A stretch of 64,000 nt of DNA from Roseivirga sp. UBA6061 (lineage in GTDB: Bacteria > Bacteroidota > Bacteroidia > Cytophagales > Cyclobacteriaceae), in NCBI GenBank assembly GCA_002427745.1, contig DIYF01000046.1:1-64000 (forward strand), in the 5' to 3' direction. Each line of letters starts with the position of its first letter. Within the stretch, counting starts at the first letter, position 1. Positions 32,478 through 41,211 of the stretch are shown here, in pieces. The position numbers were made by a program, and so were the translations under genes. The notes below the pieces were generated by a model, which searched no databases, was not told where the DNA came from, and saw nothing but the letters and a program-made list of their open reading frames with translations.

Positions 32478-33991
32478 TGAATAAAGTTATTCTCTTTAAT
32501 CCCTGGGCCGCCCAATATGGCTACCGTATTCCTAACTCTATCTTACAGGTAGCAGCTTCTGTTGACGGGCTTTTCGAATTTGTAATTGTGGATGGCAACC
32601 GGGAAACAGACCCCTGGGAAAAAATCAAAGGCTATCTGGATACGGGGGAATATCGTTTCTTCGGAAGTACCGTAATGCCCGGGCCTCAGCTCAGGCAGGC
32701 CATTCCATTTACCAAAAAAATCCGCCAGGAATACCCCGAAGTCATTAACATCTGGGGAGGTTATTTCCCGTCAAATCAATTCAGGAGTTGCATAGAGTCA
32801 GGCTTCGTAGACTTCATTATCAACGGACAGGGAGACTATGCCTTTCCGCAGCTTTTGACCAAACTGACCAGGGACGAAAATGACTTTGAGCAGATCAACA
32901 ACCTGATCTTCAAAAAGGACGGTGAAATCATTACCACCCGAAAAGAGTTTATTTCTGAGCAAGACAAGCTCCCTGCCTTGCCTTACCAGAGGCTTGATGA
33001 GTTTTACCCCCTCGGAGGCTATTTAAAGCGAACCTTTCTGGGCAAAAAAACAGCCGCCTACCATGCCAGTTTCGGCTGTCCGTTCACCTGTAGTTTTTGT
33101 GCTGTAGTGCCCATTTATAATGCCCGCTGGAGAGGCAAGTCCGCTCAGAATGTTTACAATGACGTCCGCTATCTGATCGATGAACATGGGGCCGATGCGG
33201 TGGAATTTCATGACAATAATTTCTTTGTGAATGAGAAGATGGTGGTGGAGTTTTCCCGGCTTGTCAAAGATCTGAACATCCAGTGGTGGGGAGAGGGCCG
33301 CATCGATACGATTAACAAATACAAAGATGAATCCCTGCAAATCATGCGCGAGGCAGGATGCCGTATGATATTTTTCGGAGCAGAAACGAGCAACGATGAT
33401 ATTCTGGCTCAAATGGACAAGGGGGGCACACAGACCGCTGAGCAGATACGGGAGTTTGCCGCCCGCATGAAAAAATTCGACATTATTCCTGAGTACTCTT
33501 TCGTACTGGGAATGCCTGCCGACAATGAGCAACAGGTGATTGATCAGATTGATCAGGATATTGCCTTTATCAAAGAAATCAAACAGATCAATCCTGATAC
33601 TGAAATCATCATATACACATATAGTCCTGTTCCCACAGAAGGGTCGGAACTTTACGAATCTGTAAAAGCCGCGGGTTTTTCATTCCCTGAAAAACTGGAG
33701 GACTGGCTGAATCCGCAATGGGAGAACTTTGACCTGAGACGAAATCCCCTGACCCCCTGGCTCAAGCCTTATATGATTGACAGAATACAGGGTTTTGAAA
33801 CAGTGCTGAATGCACAATATCCTACCGCTTCAGATTTTAAGCTGACTTCTCTTCAGAAAAAGATCATCAAGAGCATCTCCTCTTTACGGTACAAATACAA
33901 CCTGTTCAGATTCCCTTACGAACTCAAAATACTTCAGAAATTCTGGTTGCGATACAGACGTCCGGAAACAGAAGGCTTTTCCATGGAATAG
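32477..33991 (+). CDS. B12-binding-type radical SAM enzyme 4
   Basis: The 504-residue protein has a B12-type domain starting MNKVILFNPWAAQYGYRIPN, with GGYFPSNQFRSCIESGFVDFIINGQGDYAF. The cluster motif is ASFGCPFTCSFC (C201, C205, C208), followed by FHDNNFFVNEKMV, GEGRIDTI and EYSFVLGMPADNEQQV. It is coupled to the SPASM gene and followed after 6 bases by a methyltransferase gene. It is the fourth B12-type radical SAM protein in 17 kb, an unusual density. The substrate is unknown; the WGEGRID motif is common in lipid- or polyketide-modifying members. Confidence 0.85.
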   Translation: MNKVILFNPWAAQYGYRIPNSILQVAASVDGLFEFVIVDGNRETDPWEKIKGYLDTGEYRFFGSTVMPGPQLRQAIPFTKKIRQEYPEVINIWGGYFPSNQFRSCIESGFVDFIINGQGDYAFPQLLTKLTRDENDFEQINNLIFKKDGEIITTRKEFISEQDKLPALPYQRLDEFYPLGGYLKRTFLGKKTAAYHASFGCPFTCSFCAVVPIYNARWRGKSAQNVYNDVRYLIDEHGADAVEFHDNNFFVNEKMVVEFSRLVKDLNIQWWGEGRIDTINKYKDESLQIMREAGCRMIFFGAETSNDDILAQMDKGGTQTAEQIREFAARMKKFDIIPEYSFVLGMPADNEQQVIDQIDQDIAFIKEIKQINPDTEIIIYTYSPVPTEGSELYESVKAAGFSFPEKLEDWLNPQWENFDLRRNPLTPWLKPYMIDRIQGFETVLNAQYPTASDFKLTSLQKKIIKSISSLRYKYNLFRFPYELKILQKFWLRYRRPETEGFSME

Positions 33992-33997
33992 TAAAGT

Positions 33998-34684
33998 ATG
34001 CTAGCTCTTTTACAAAGAAAAAGCCTCCGGTTTCTGCACCCCTTCCTGAGGAGACTGGTTCGGTACTATCTGCGAAAGCCAAGGAGTTATCGCTTTCAGG
34101 GTCTCAGACTGACCATTTATCCTTCAGTCTTTCATCCGGGTCTGTTTTACAGCACACAGTACCTTATCGCTTATCTTTCAGAGGTTGATTTAAGCCGAAA
34201 AAGACTGTTGGAGCTTGGGGCAGGAAGTGGCCTTATCTCTATGGTAGCAGCAAGCCATGGAGCCACGGTGACATCAACAGATATCAATGCACAGGCCCTG
34301 GAGGGAATTCGGGAAAACGCTGCCACCAATAAGCTGGATATTGAAGTAAAAGAATCGGACCTCTTTGATAAGGTCGAACCTCAGCGCTTCGATATGATCA
34401 TTATCAACCCACCTTACTACCCCAAGGCCCCGCAAAACACCGCGGAGTCAGCATGGTTTTGCGGGGAGAACTTCGAGTATTTTGAAAAGCTCTTTCGACA
34501 GTTGGAAAATGAGAACCTGAATGACATCCACATACTGATGGTACTTTCTGAGGATTGTGATATCACGCGTATCGGACAAATTAGTAGCAAGGCGGGCATC
34601 GCTCTGGATGAAGTATCCAGAAAAGAGATTGGCGGAGAGCTAAACTTTATCTTCAGGCTTAAAAAAAGTCAGGCTCATAGCTAG
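33998..34684 (+). CDS. HemK/PrmC-like class I methyltransferase
   Basis: The protein has 228 residues. LLELGAGSGLISMVAASHGATVTSTDINAQAL is motif I and II, and DMIIINPPYYPKAPQ is the NPPY motif IV seen in N-methyltransferases acting on Gln amides, adenine or other nitrogens. It lies in a tight unit with two radical SAM genes. NPPY is a good marker of N-methylation, so the product probably carries a methylated nitrogen; which one is unknown. The 3' end overlaps the next gene, on the other strand, by 26 bases. Confidence 0.8.
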   Translation: MLALLQRKSLRFLHPFLRRLVRYYLRKPRSYRFQGLRLTIYPSVFHPGLFYSTQYLIAYLSEVDLSRKRLLELGAGSGLISMVAASHGATVTSTDINAQALEGIRENAATNKLDIEVKESDLFDKVEPQRFDMIIINPPYYPKAPQNTAESAWFCGENFEYFEKLFRQLENENLNDIHILMVLSEDCDITRIGQISSKAGIALDEVSRKEIGGELNFIFRLKKSQAHS

Positions 34685-35825
34685 AGAACTCTCTGGCAGA
34701 CTCAGGTACTCTGATAATTGAATACGGTGCCAGGGGATCAACATCTTTCCTGTGATAGAACCCCGGCTGACCATTTCTGGAATAAGTAGGCATATCAGTC
34801 AGCAAACGTTCTACCTCAGTCAGGGATATATTCCATTCCAGTGACAGTCGTGCTGCAGATGGTTCCATGAAATCTTCATAGATCTTTTCCATTCTTTCGT
34901 GTTCCTGCGGACGGGAATAATCCAGATCAGTGCTCAGCCCTGCCCGATACTCCATCAACCACATCATTTGTTCTCCTCTCAGTTGATTAAATGCCTCCTG
35001 CGTTAAGGTATTGCCCAGTCCCAGAGCTGCATTCTCCAAAAAGAGCGGCTGAATATTTACCTCGTGACACCACAGACACTTAGCCGGCTTTCCGGCTATT
35101 GTTATTGTTTCATCGGCAAAAGCCTTAAGCCTTCCCTGCTTATCATAAAGGCCGAAGCGTATCTGACCGTTAGGCATCATATCCAGCACCTCAAACTCAT
35201 CTGGTGAAAAATCCCCCGATGCTGAAAAAGGCTGATCACTCTCTCCCGAGATATGGGCAATCTGGGCATAACTCTCTGCCTCAGCAATTTCAATGAGCCT
35301 GTTCACAGAGGTAATGGAAGAGTTCACCACCTGAACAGATTTGTTTCGGAAGTCATAAAGACCTCTGAATTCCTCCAGGGTCTGAGGAACATCCGTAATC
35401 TCGTAGTAGTGATAGGTGCTATTGACCGTGAGCATGATGAAACGCCCCACATCTATACCATTTGCCTGCTCATATTCACCACTGGCAACCAGTACATCAA
35501 TAATTCTGGAAAGTGCAAAAAGGGCCTGTCTTTTAAACCCCACCTGGTTTAGATTCAGACTGAAGTGATTATCATCCTGCCAGAAAATGGCCCTTTGCAA
35601 ACTTCCCCTTGGCAACTCAGCCCCCAGGTTTGATAATGCCCAGGTAAGACCGGTGAGCATCTCGTCTTGTGTTTGCGTTTCAAACCCCGGCACCCACCTC
35701 AAATTGAGCGTAAGATGCTCGTCATCCAGAATGAGCTCACGATCAAAAGTACAGGCATAGAATACCGCCAACACAATAGTGAAAAGAAAGAATACCCTCG
35801 TTGCTTTTTGATACACTTCAGACAA
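34659..35825 (-). CDS. lipoprotein with a single c-type heme motif
   Basis: The 388-residue protein starts with a basic residue run and a hydrophobic segment ending VFYAC, fitting a lipobox with the mature Cys at about residue 25. A single CLWCH (CxxCH) lies near residue 250, which would bind heme c. The rest has no recognised domain. The C-terminal third has SLEWNISLTEVERLLTDMPTYSRNGQPGF. One heme and a lipid anchor suggest an outer-leaflet or periplasmic redox or sensory role. I do not know this family. Confidence 0.55.
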   Translation of the reverse strand: MSEVYQKATRVFFLFTIVLAVFYACTFDRELILDDEHLTLNLRWVPGFETQTQDEMLTGLTWALSNLGAELPRGSLQRAIFWQDDNHFSLNLNQVGFKRQALFALSRIIDVLVASGEYEQANGIDVGRFIMLTVNSTYHYYEITDVPQTLEEFRGLYDFRNKSVQVVNSSITSVNRLIEIAEAESYAQIAHISGESDQPFSASGDFSPDEFEVLDMMPNGQIRFGLYDKQGRLKAFADETITIAGKPAKCLWCHEVNIQPLFLENAALGLGNTLTQEAFNQLRGEQMMWLMEYRAGLSTDLDYSRPQEHERMEKIYEDFMEPSAARLSLEWNISLTEVERLLTDMPTYSRNGQPGFYHRKDVDPLAPYSIIRVPESAREFSSYEPDFF

Positions 35826-35964
35826 AACTTGATCTGAGCGAATTTAACTAAAACCACCCGCCTTTACCGCAGAACTGCTTATATGATCAACTAAAACAGT
35901 AGAATACTTGACACTTATGGTCAATTTCCTTTCCCGGGCCGACAGGTCCTGAAGAATGCTTTTG

Positions 35965-36705
35965 TCAGTTGTAGCGTGCGTTTTTCCAAATACCCTTTTT
36001 GTGCAGCCAATGCTGCAATGAGACCCTCACCACCCCAAGGCCATATTTCATACTTCGCCTGAAATTAATGGAAGACGCTCCTTCAAAGTATTTAGTCGGG
36101 CAGGTCACTTCTCCGATGGCGACTCCGGCCATGATAATCTGTGACAGCATTTCGTTATCAAAAACAAAATCATCCGAATTGGCTTCCAGTCTGAGTCCCT
36201 GAATAACCGGAGTACCAAAAGCCCGGTAACCGGTATGGTACTCCGATAGCTTTGCGGCATTCAACAGATTCTGGAAAAACGTCAGCAAGCGGTTCGCTAC
36301 GTACTTGTAAAGCGGCATTCCTCCTTTCAAAGCCCCATTGCCCAGAATACGCGAACCCAGTACAACCGGAAAAATGTCATGTGCAATGAGATTAGCCATG
36401 CTGAGAATCAGCTTAGGCTCATACTGATAATCAGGGTGCAGCATAATCACAATATCAGCACCTAAGGATATAGCCTTCTGATAACAGGATTTTTGATTGG
36501 CACCATACCCTTTATTCTTAGGGTGAATTATGATGTGCTTTATGCCCAGCTCCCGCGCCTTTTCTACCGTTGCATCATTGCTGGCATCATCTACAAGCAC
36601 CACCTCATCCACAATATCCAAAGGAATATCATGATACGTATCTGCCAGTGTCTGAGAAGCATTGTAGGCAGGAAGTACTACTATGATTTTTTTACCCAGT
36701 AACAC
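35965..36705 (-). CDS. family 2 glycosyltransferase (polyprenyl-phosphate-sugar synthase-like)
   Basis: The 246-residue protein has the DPM1-like pattern: IIVVLPAYNASQTL, VDDASNDAT, NKGYGANQKSCYQKAISLGADIVIMLHPDYQYEP, LGSRILGNG and MLSQIIMAGVAIGEV. The start is GTG at 36703-36705. It could make the polyprenyl-phosphate sugar donor needed by the GT87-like enzyme at 26265. A GT2 with this form can also be a general cell-envelope enzyme. It is isolated on the minus strand with 139 and 172 bases of spacer around it. Confidence 0.8.
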   Translation of the reverse strand: MLLGKKIIVVLPAYNASQTLADTYHDIPLDIVDEVVLVDDASNDATVEKARELGIKHIIIHPKNKGYGANQKSCYQKAISLGADIVIMLHPDYQYEPKLILSMANLIAHDIFPVVLGSRILGNGALKGGMPLYKYVANRLLTFFQNLLNAAKLSEYHTGYRAFGTPVIQGLRLEANSDDFVFDNEMLSQIIMAGVAIGEVTCPTKYFEGASSINFRRSMKYGLGVVRVSLQHWLHKKGIWKNARYN

Positions 36706-36877
36706 AGTTTCATATTTAAAAAGTAAGACACCAGCCCTTTCTCAAATTATTGTTGCCCAATATAAGGTTACAGAGCTCACGAAACTCAACGAACACAAAA
36801 GAAACTCATTTGGGTAAGGTCCAAAGACTCCTTCTCCGATTTAGTCACTGCACGCTACGACTGATTTTTGATAGCCG

Positions 36878-37627
36878 TCAAAAAGATAGCTGAGCTAATA
36901 CGGCAGCCAGGGCACCCAGCACAGATACAGAAAACCTCTTCCAGTCGAGCTTGTGATGAGGGTCTGATTCAATAAAAATGGTAGTGGAAATCTGAAGAAA
37001 ACTGCCGGTAACAATGGCAAAAAATATCACCAGGTAACTCTCAGGGAACGAGGTAGAGTTACTGAAATATTCCGAGGTGATCAAACCCAGAGGCGAACCC
37101 AGTGCAAAAAGAAGTAATAGTGCCAGCGCCTTTTTCTTATTCTTTATCTGCGAAACCAGAAGAGCCATTAGCGCTACAGCAGCCGGGATTTTGTGCATCA
37201 CAATACCCAGCAGAATCTTGGGAGAGCTGCCATGACTATACACTGAATCCGGAGTATGATTGCTGTGCAGGGAATCTGTCATGATACTGCCTTCCAAAAA
37301 TGAGTGAATTGCCAGGGCAATCAGTATAAATCCTACTGAGTAACCATGACCATGATGATGGATATGACCGTGCTCTACCCCATTGGAGAAATTCTCCAGT
37401 AGCTTTTGAATAAAGAAACCAATCAGAATATACAGGCCAAGATTAAAGGGATCCTCACCACTCAGAAAAAGATCAGGCACCAAATGGATTACCGTCATAG
37501 AAAAGAGATAGGCACCTGCGAAAACCAGAAAAAGCTTCAGGTTTTTTTCGTTCACAGGTGATACCCTCAGCACTACCAGTCCGGGCAGCAGAGCACTTAA
37601 GAGCAATATGGTAACGTTAATCCACAT
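36878..37627 (-). CDS. ZIP-family divalent metal transporter
   Basis: The 249-residue protein has eight or so membrane helices. The His-rich loop VEHGHIHHHGHGYS lies between helices 3 and 4. Transport motifs are ALAIHSFLEGS in helix 4 and MHKIPAAVALM in helix 5, with the paired His and Glu/Pro residues that bind zinc or other divalent cations. It would import Zn, Fe or Mn into the cytoplasm. A short palindrome 10 bases upstream of the start could be its metal-responsive operator. Confidence 0.88.
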   Translation of the reverse strand: MWINVTILLLSALLPGLVVLRVSPVNEKNLKLFLVFAGAYLFSMTVIHLVPDLFLSGEDPFNLGLYILIGFFIQKLLENFSNGVEHGHIHHHGHGYSVGFILIALAIHSFLEGSIMTDSLHSNHTPDSVYSHGSSPKILLGIVMHKIPAAVALMALLVSQIKNKKKALALLLLFALGSPLGLITSEYFSNSTSFPESYLVIFFAIVTGSFLQISTTIFIESDPHHKLDWKRFSVSVLGALAAVLAQLSF

Positions 37628-37637
37628 ATTCAGAGGC

Positions 37638-37654
37638 CTTGTTATTGCAACAAG
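37638..37654. promoter_or_regulatory. candidate metal-regulator operator upstream of the ZIP gene
   Basis: CTTGTT-ATTGC-AACAAG is a perfect six-base inverted repeat with a five-base spacer, ending 11 bases before the ZIP ATG (37625-37627). This is the spot for a repressor operator. The sequence resembles Zur- or MntR-type sites only loosely, so the regulator is not assigned. Confidence 0.35.
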
Positions 37655-37713
37655 ATTGCAAATATGAGAAGATAAATGCGATTAGCCAGTATTTAGTTCC
37701 ACTTGATATAATA

Positions 37714-38751
37714 CTATTCTGCATCAAGGCTTACTACCCGGCCTTCCATTCCGGGGGAAATATAGGTTTGCATGCTTCCATCTTCGCCAGCATAAATAAA
37801 GTAGGCCTCTAAAGAATCATCGCTCAGAATCAGCTTACGTGCCTCTTCCAGGCCCATGGCCAGGCATGCTGTGGCATAAGCATCGGCATACATACAATTA
37901 GGAGCAAATACCGTGGCACTCAGCAAAGTCTGCATTTTAGGATACCCTGTTTTAGGATCGATCGTATGGGCTACTTTCCGTCCGTCTTCCAGTACTCTGA
38001 AGTTGCGGTAATTACCGGAAGTGGCCATCCCCTGGTTTTGTAACCGCACAGCGTCAAAAAGCTGACCCACATTCCGTTCATCGGGCACCTCAATGCCTAT
38101 GGTCCAGTATACTCCATCCTTGTTCTTACCGATTGCTCTCACCTCTCCCCCGATTTCCACCATATAATCCGTGATGCCCTTATTAGCCAGAAAATCACCT
38201 ACTACATCAATCGCCTGTCCTTTAGCAACGGCAGAGAAGTTGAGTTTCAAACCCTTTACGGCAGTCCTCACACCTTTCTCATCAAAGGATATCTTGTCAA
38301 AACCCACCAGATTAAGCAAGGAATCTACTTGGGCACTATCCGGAGCTATCAAACCACCATCTCCGAAACCCCATGCGTCTATCAACTGGCCGATAGTCGG
38401 GTCGAAAGCACCATTCGATTTATCATACACCTCAGCACTGGCCCTGAGTACCTGAGCAAAGTATGGAAAGCCAAAATCTGCATTGCCTTCGCGGTTCAGT
38501 GAAGAAATTTCCGAATCCGGAATGTAAGTGGAAAGTGCCTGATTAAAGTCGATCAGCAGTGAATCAATCTCTTTTTTGAAATTACGACTGTTCTTATCGA
38601 GGTACTTGATGTTGTAGGCAATAGTACCCATAGTAGTACCTGTGACATACATTTCCGGCAGGCTATTGGCCTGCCGATACTTGTAAACCACAATGATACT
38701 GATGAGCAGAACGGCTGCATATATTCTGGAGCGAATGTTCCTTTTATCCAT
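37714..38751 (-). CDS. apbE: FAD:protein FMN transferase (ApbE)
   Basis: The 345-residue protein has an N-terminal membrane segment (RIYAAVLLISIIVVYKY) and ApbE motifs: MGTIAYNIKY, EISSLNREG, GAFDPTIGQLIDAWGF, LNFSAVAKGQAIDVVGDFL and GYPKMQ with TIDPKTG. It moves FMN to Thr residues of Na+-translocating NQR/RNF subunits in the periplasm. It ends 86 bases from the ZIP gene start on the same strand. Confidence 0.92.
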   Translation of the reverse strand: MDKRNIRSRIYAAVLLISIIVVYKYRQANSLPEMYVTGTTMGTIAYNIKYLDKNSRNFKKEIDSLLIDFNQALSTYIPDSEISSLNREGNADFGFPYFAQVLRASAEVYDKSNGAFDPTIGQLIDAWGFGDGGLIAPDSAQVDSLLNLVGFDKISFDEKGVRTAVKGLKLNFSAVAKGQAIDVVGDFLANKGITDYMVEIGGEVRAIGKNKDGVYWTIGIEVPDERNVGQLFDAVRLQNQGMATSGNYRNFRVLEDGRKVAHTIDPKTGYPKMQTLLSATVFAPNCMYADAYATACLAMGLEEARKLILSDDSLEAYFIYAGEDGSMQTYISPGMEGRVVSLDAE

Positions 38752-38845
38752 AACGGTGATTTGGCCTCAAATTTAGTCGAATTAGCCCCCGAAGCGAAAG
38801 AGAATATGAATTTGATGTTTTATATCTTAGTGAAAATTTTACTGA

Positions 38846-39874
38846 ATGCGTGAGGACTATTTAAGTGCGGATGACGAACACCTGAGCCCAAGTGAAAAGG
38901 ACATAGAAAGAGCATTAAGACCGCTCAGTTTTGACGATTTCACAGGTCAGGGTAAGATTATCGAGAACATTAAGATTTTCGTACTCGCAGCCAAACAACG
39001 CTCCGAACCACTGGATCATGTACTGCTTCATGGCCCTCCCGGTCTGGGCAAAACCACCCTCTCGCATATCATTGCCAACGAACTGGAATCTGAAATCAAG
39101 GTTACTTCAGGCCCGGTTATGGATAAACCCAGCGACCTGGCAGGTTTGCTCACCAATCTGGATGAAGGAGATGTCTTGTTCATCGATGAAATTCACCGAC
39201 TCAACCCAATCGTAGAAGAGTACCTGTATTCGGCTATGGAGGACTATAAAATCGACATTATGCTCGATTCAGGACCCAACGCACGAACGGTGCAAATCAG
39301 CCTGAACCCTTTTACACTGATTGGTGCTACGACCCGCTCAGGCTTGCTCACTTCTCCCCTGCGCGCCCGCTTCGGTATCAATGCACGCCTGGAATATTAC
39401 GACTCAAAGCTGCTTACCAGGATTGTTCAGAGGTCATCAGCCATTCTCAACACCCCGATCAATGACAATGCAGCCTATGAGATTGCGCGCAGGAGTCGGG
39501 GCACCCCGCGTATTGCAAACAATCTGCTACGCAGAACCAGAGACTTTGCCCAGATCAAAGGAACCGGAACCATTACCAAGGAAATCAGTGAAGTGGCACT
39601 TACAGCTTTAGATGTAGATTCTCACGGACTGGATGATATGGATAACCGGATTCTTTCTACCATAATTGAGAAGTTCAAAGGAGGTCCGGTAGGGCTCGGT
39701 ACGATCGCAACAGCGGTGAGTGAAGAGGCAGAGACCATTGAGGAAGTGTACGAACCGTTTTTGATACAGGAAGGCTACCTGAAGCGTACCTCTCGAGGAC
39801 GGGAGGCCACCGATCTGGCCTATAAACACCTGAACCTTGAAAAGCCCGGCCAGACCGGTACTTTGTTTGATTGA
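38846..39874 (+). CDS. ruvB: Holliday junction DNA helicase RuvB
   Basis: The 342-residue AAA+ motor has Walker [15 protein letters not shown], Walker [11 protein letters not shown], sensor [19 protein letters not shown], the arginine finger region and the RuvB C-terminal winged helix ending [18 protein letters not shown]. The length and motifs are full. It moves Holliday junctions with RuvA and is followed after 42 bases by queG. Confidence 0.97.
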   Translation: MREDYLSADDEHLSPSEKDIERALRPLSFDDFTGQGKIIENIKIFVLAAKQRSEPLDHVLLHGPPGLGKTTLSHIIANELESEIKVTSGPVMDKPSDLAGLLTNLDEGDVLFIDEIHRLNPIVEEYLYSAMEDYKIDIMLDSGPNARTVQISLNPFTLIGATTRSGLLTSPLRARFGINARLEYYDSKLLTRIVQRSSAILNTPINDNAAYEIARRSRGTPRIANNLLRRTRDFAQIKGTGTITKEISEVALTALDVDSHGLDDMDNRILSTIIEKFKGGPVGLGTIATAVSEEAETIEEVYEPFLIQEGYLKRTSRGREATDLAYKHLNLEKPGQTGTLFD

Positions 39875-39916
39875 TACGGAGCACAGACCCGATCAGACTA
39901 CAATCTCTTAAATGAG

Positions 39917-40846
39917 GTGAACCCCGTTATCACAAACCATACCGCCCTGGTAAAAGCAACAGCCCGCAGGTTGGGCTTTGACTATTGTGGCATAGCAAAA
40001 GCGGAGTTTCTGGCAGAAGAAGCACCCCGGCTGGAAAAATGGCTCAAAGACCAGCGCCATGGCAAGATGGGATATATGGAAAACCACTTCGATAAGCGCC
40101 TTGACCCGACAAAACTGGTACCCGGAGCCAAATCAGTGGTATCTCTGCTCTACAACTATGCCCCTGAAAAAGACCTGGCCAAAGAGAACCAGTTTAAGAT
40201 CGCGAAATATGCCTACGGCAAGGATTACCACTTTGTAATCAAAGACAAGCTCAAATCGTTTATGCATTCGCTTCAGGAGCAGATCGGTGATATTGAAGGG
40301 CGTGTCTTTGTGGATTCTGCCCCGGTAATGGAACGACAGTGGGCAGAGAAAAGTGGCCTCGGCTGGATAGGCAAACACACGCTGCTTATTAACAAAGAGC
40401 AGGGAAGCTATTTCTTTCTGGCCGAGCTGATCCTTGATATATCTCTGGAACCGGACGGCCCCATCAAAGACTACTGTGGTACCTGTACCCGTTGTGTCGA
40501 TGCCTGCCCTACAGATGCCATCACGCCCTATCAGCTTGATGCCAGCAAATGCATTTCTTACCTGACCATAGAGCTAAAGGACGAGATTCCTGAAAGCTTT
40601 ACCGGCAAAATGGACAACTGGATTTTCGGATGCGATATCTGTCAGGACGTTTGCCCCTGGAATCGGTTTTCAAAACCTCATCAAGAACCGGACTTCAGAC
40701 CTCATGAACAGCTGGGAGAGATGAATAAGGAAAATTGGCAAGAACTGACCAGGGAAATTTTTCAGGAGATTTTCAGGAAATCAGCGGTAAAAAGAACAAA
40801 AATGGAGGGGCTGGTTCGGAATATTAAAATGGCTGGAAAAAGTTAA
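39917..40846 (+). CDS. queG: epoxyqueuosine reductase QueG
   Basis: The 309-residue protein carries [30 protein letters not shown], the QueG signature, and two 4Fe-4S motifs, [16 protein letters not shown] and [13 protein letters not shown]. It reduces epoxyqueuosine to queuosine in tRNA using a cobalamin cofactor. The start is GTG at 39917; no in-frame ATG is nearby. QueG needs B12, so the cell must import or make B12, which fits the four B12-type radical SAM proteins. Confidence 0.95.
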   Translation: MNPVITNHTALVKATARRLGFDYCGIAKAEFLAEEAPRLEKWLKDQRHGKMGYMENHFDKRLDPTKLVPGAKSVVSLLYNYAPEKDLAKENQFKIAKYAYGKDYHFVIKDKLKSFMHSLQEQIGDIEGRVFVDSAPVMERQWAEKSGLGWIGKHTLLINKEQGSYFFLAELILDISLEPDGPIKDYCGTCTRCVDACPTDAITPYQLDASKCISYLTIELKDEIPESFTGKMDNWIFGCDICQDVCPWNRFSKPHQEPDFRPHEQLGEMNKENWQELTREIFQEIFRKSAVKRTKMEGLVRNIKMAGKS

Positions 40847-40874
40847 GCCCCTGAAGCAGGGGCTGGGTTTCTAA
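40846..40874. terminator. hairpin between queG and the 62-residue gene, possibly bidirectional terminator
   Basis: AGCCCCTG-AAG-CAGGGGCT (40846-40864) is an eight-pair perfect stem, followed on the plus strand by GGGTTTCTAATTTT and on the minus strand by TAACTTTTT. It separates two convergent genes. Confidence 0.6.
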
Positions 40875-40876
40875 TT

Positions 40877-41065
40877 TTAGTAGGCTAAAGCAAATTGTTT
40901 TTCGATAACGTTGCCGTATTTCTGCCCGAAGTTATCGCAGCACCAACGTTTTAATTCGCTCAACTCATCCTTCAGTACAGACTTAATCGCCTTTTTCAAC
41001 TCTTTTTCAAACAGCTTTCTATCAAAGCTCACCTTCGAGAGGATAGTTTTGAAATATTCCAACAT
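40877..41065 (-). CDS. conserved 62-residue hypothetical protein
   Basis: This short Lys/Glu-rich protein reads FKTILSKVSFDRKLFEKELKKAIKS, then ELKRWCCDNFGQKYG, and is mostly helical. I have seen similar small proteins of this pattern in many Bacteroidota, so it is probably a true gene. It lies after a hairpin shared with queG and is transcribed opposite to batD. Function unknown. Confidence 0.6.
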   Translation of the reverse strand: MLEYFKTILSKVSFDRKLFEKELKKAIKSVLKDELSELKRWCCDNFGQKYGNVIEKQFALAY

Positions 41066-41211
41066 GTGTAAGATCGTTAAGGGTTATGTATCTATTTGTT
41101 CAATAGCGCGTAGTTTAATTACGCACGTTCCTGAAATTGGTTACTCAACTAAAAAATACAATTATCTTAGTGCTCGCCATTTGCGAAGCATCTTGAATAT
41201 AGGTAAAACTT

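Noticed and set aside
41100..41130. Short inverted repeat (GCGTA/TACGC) before batD
   Set aside because: Only five pairs around an A/T core, too short to separate from chance.
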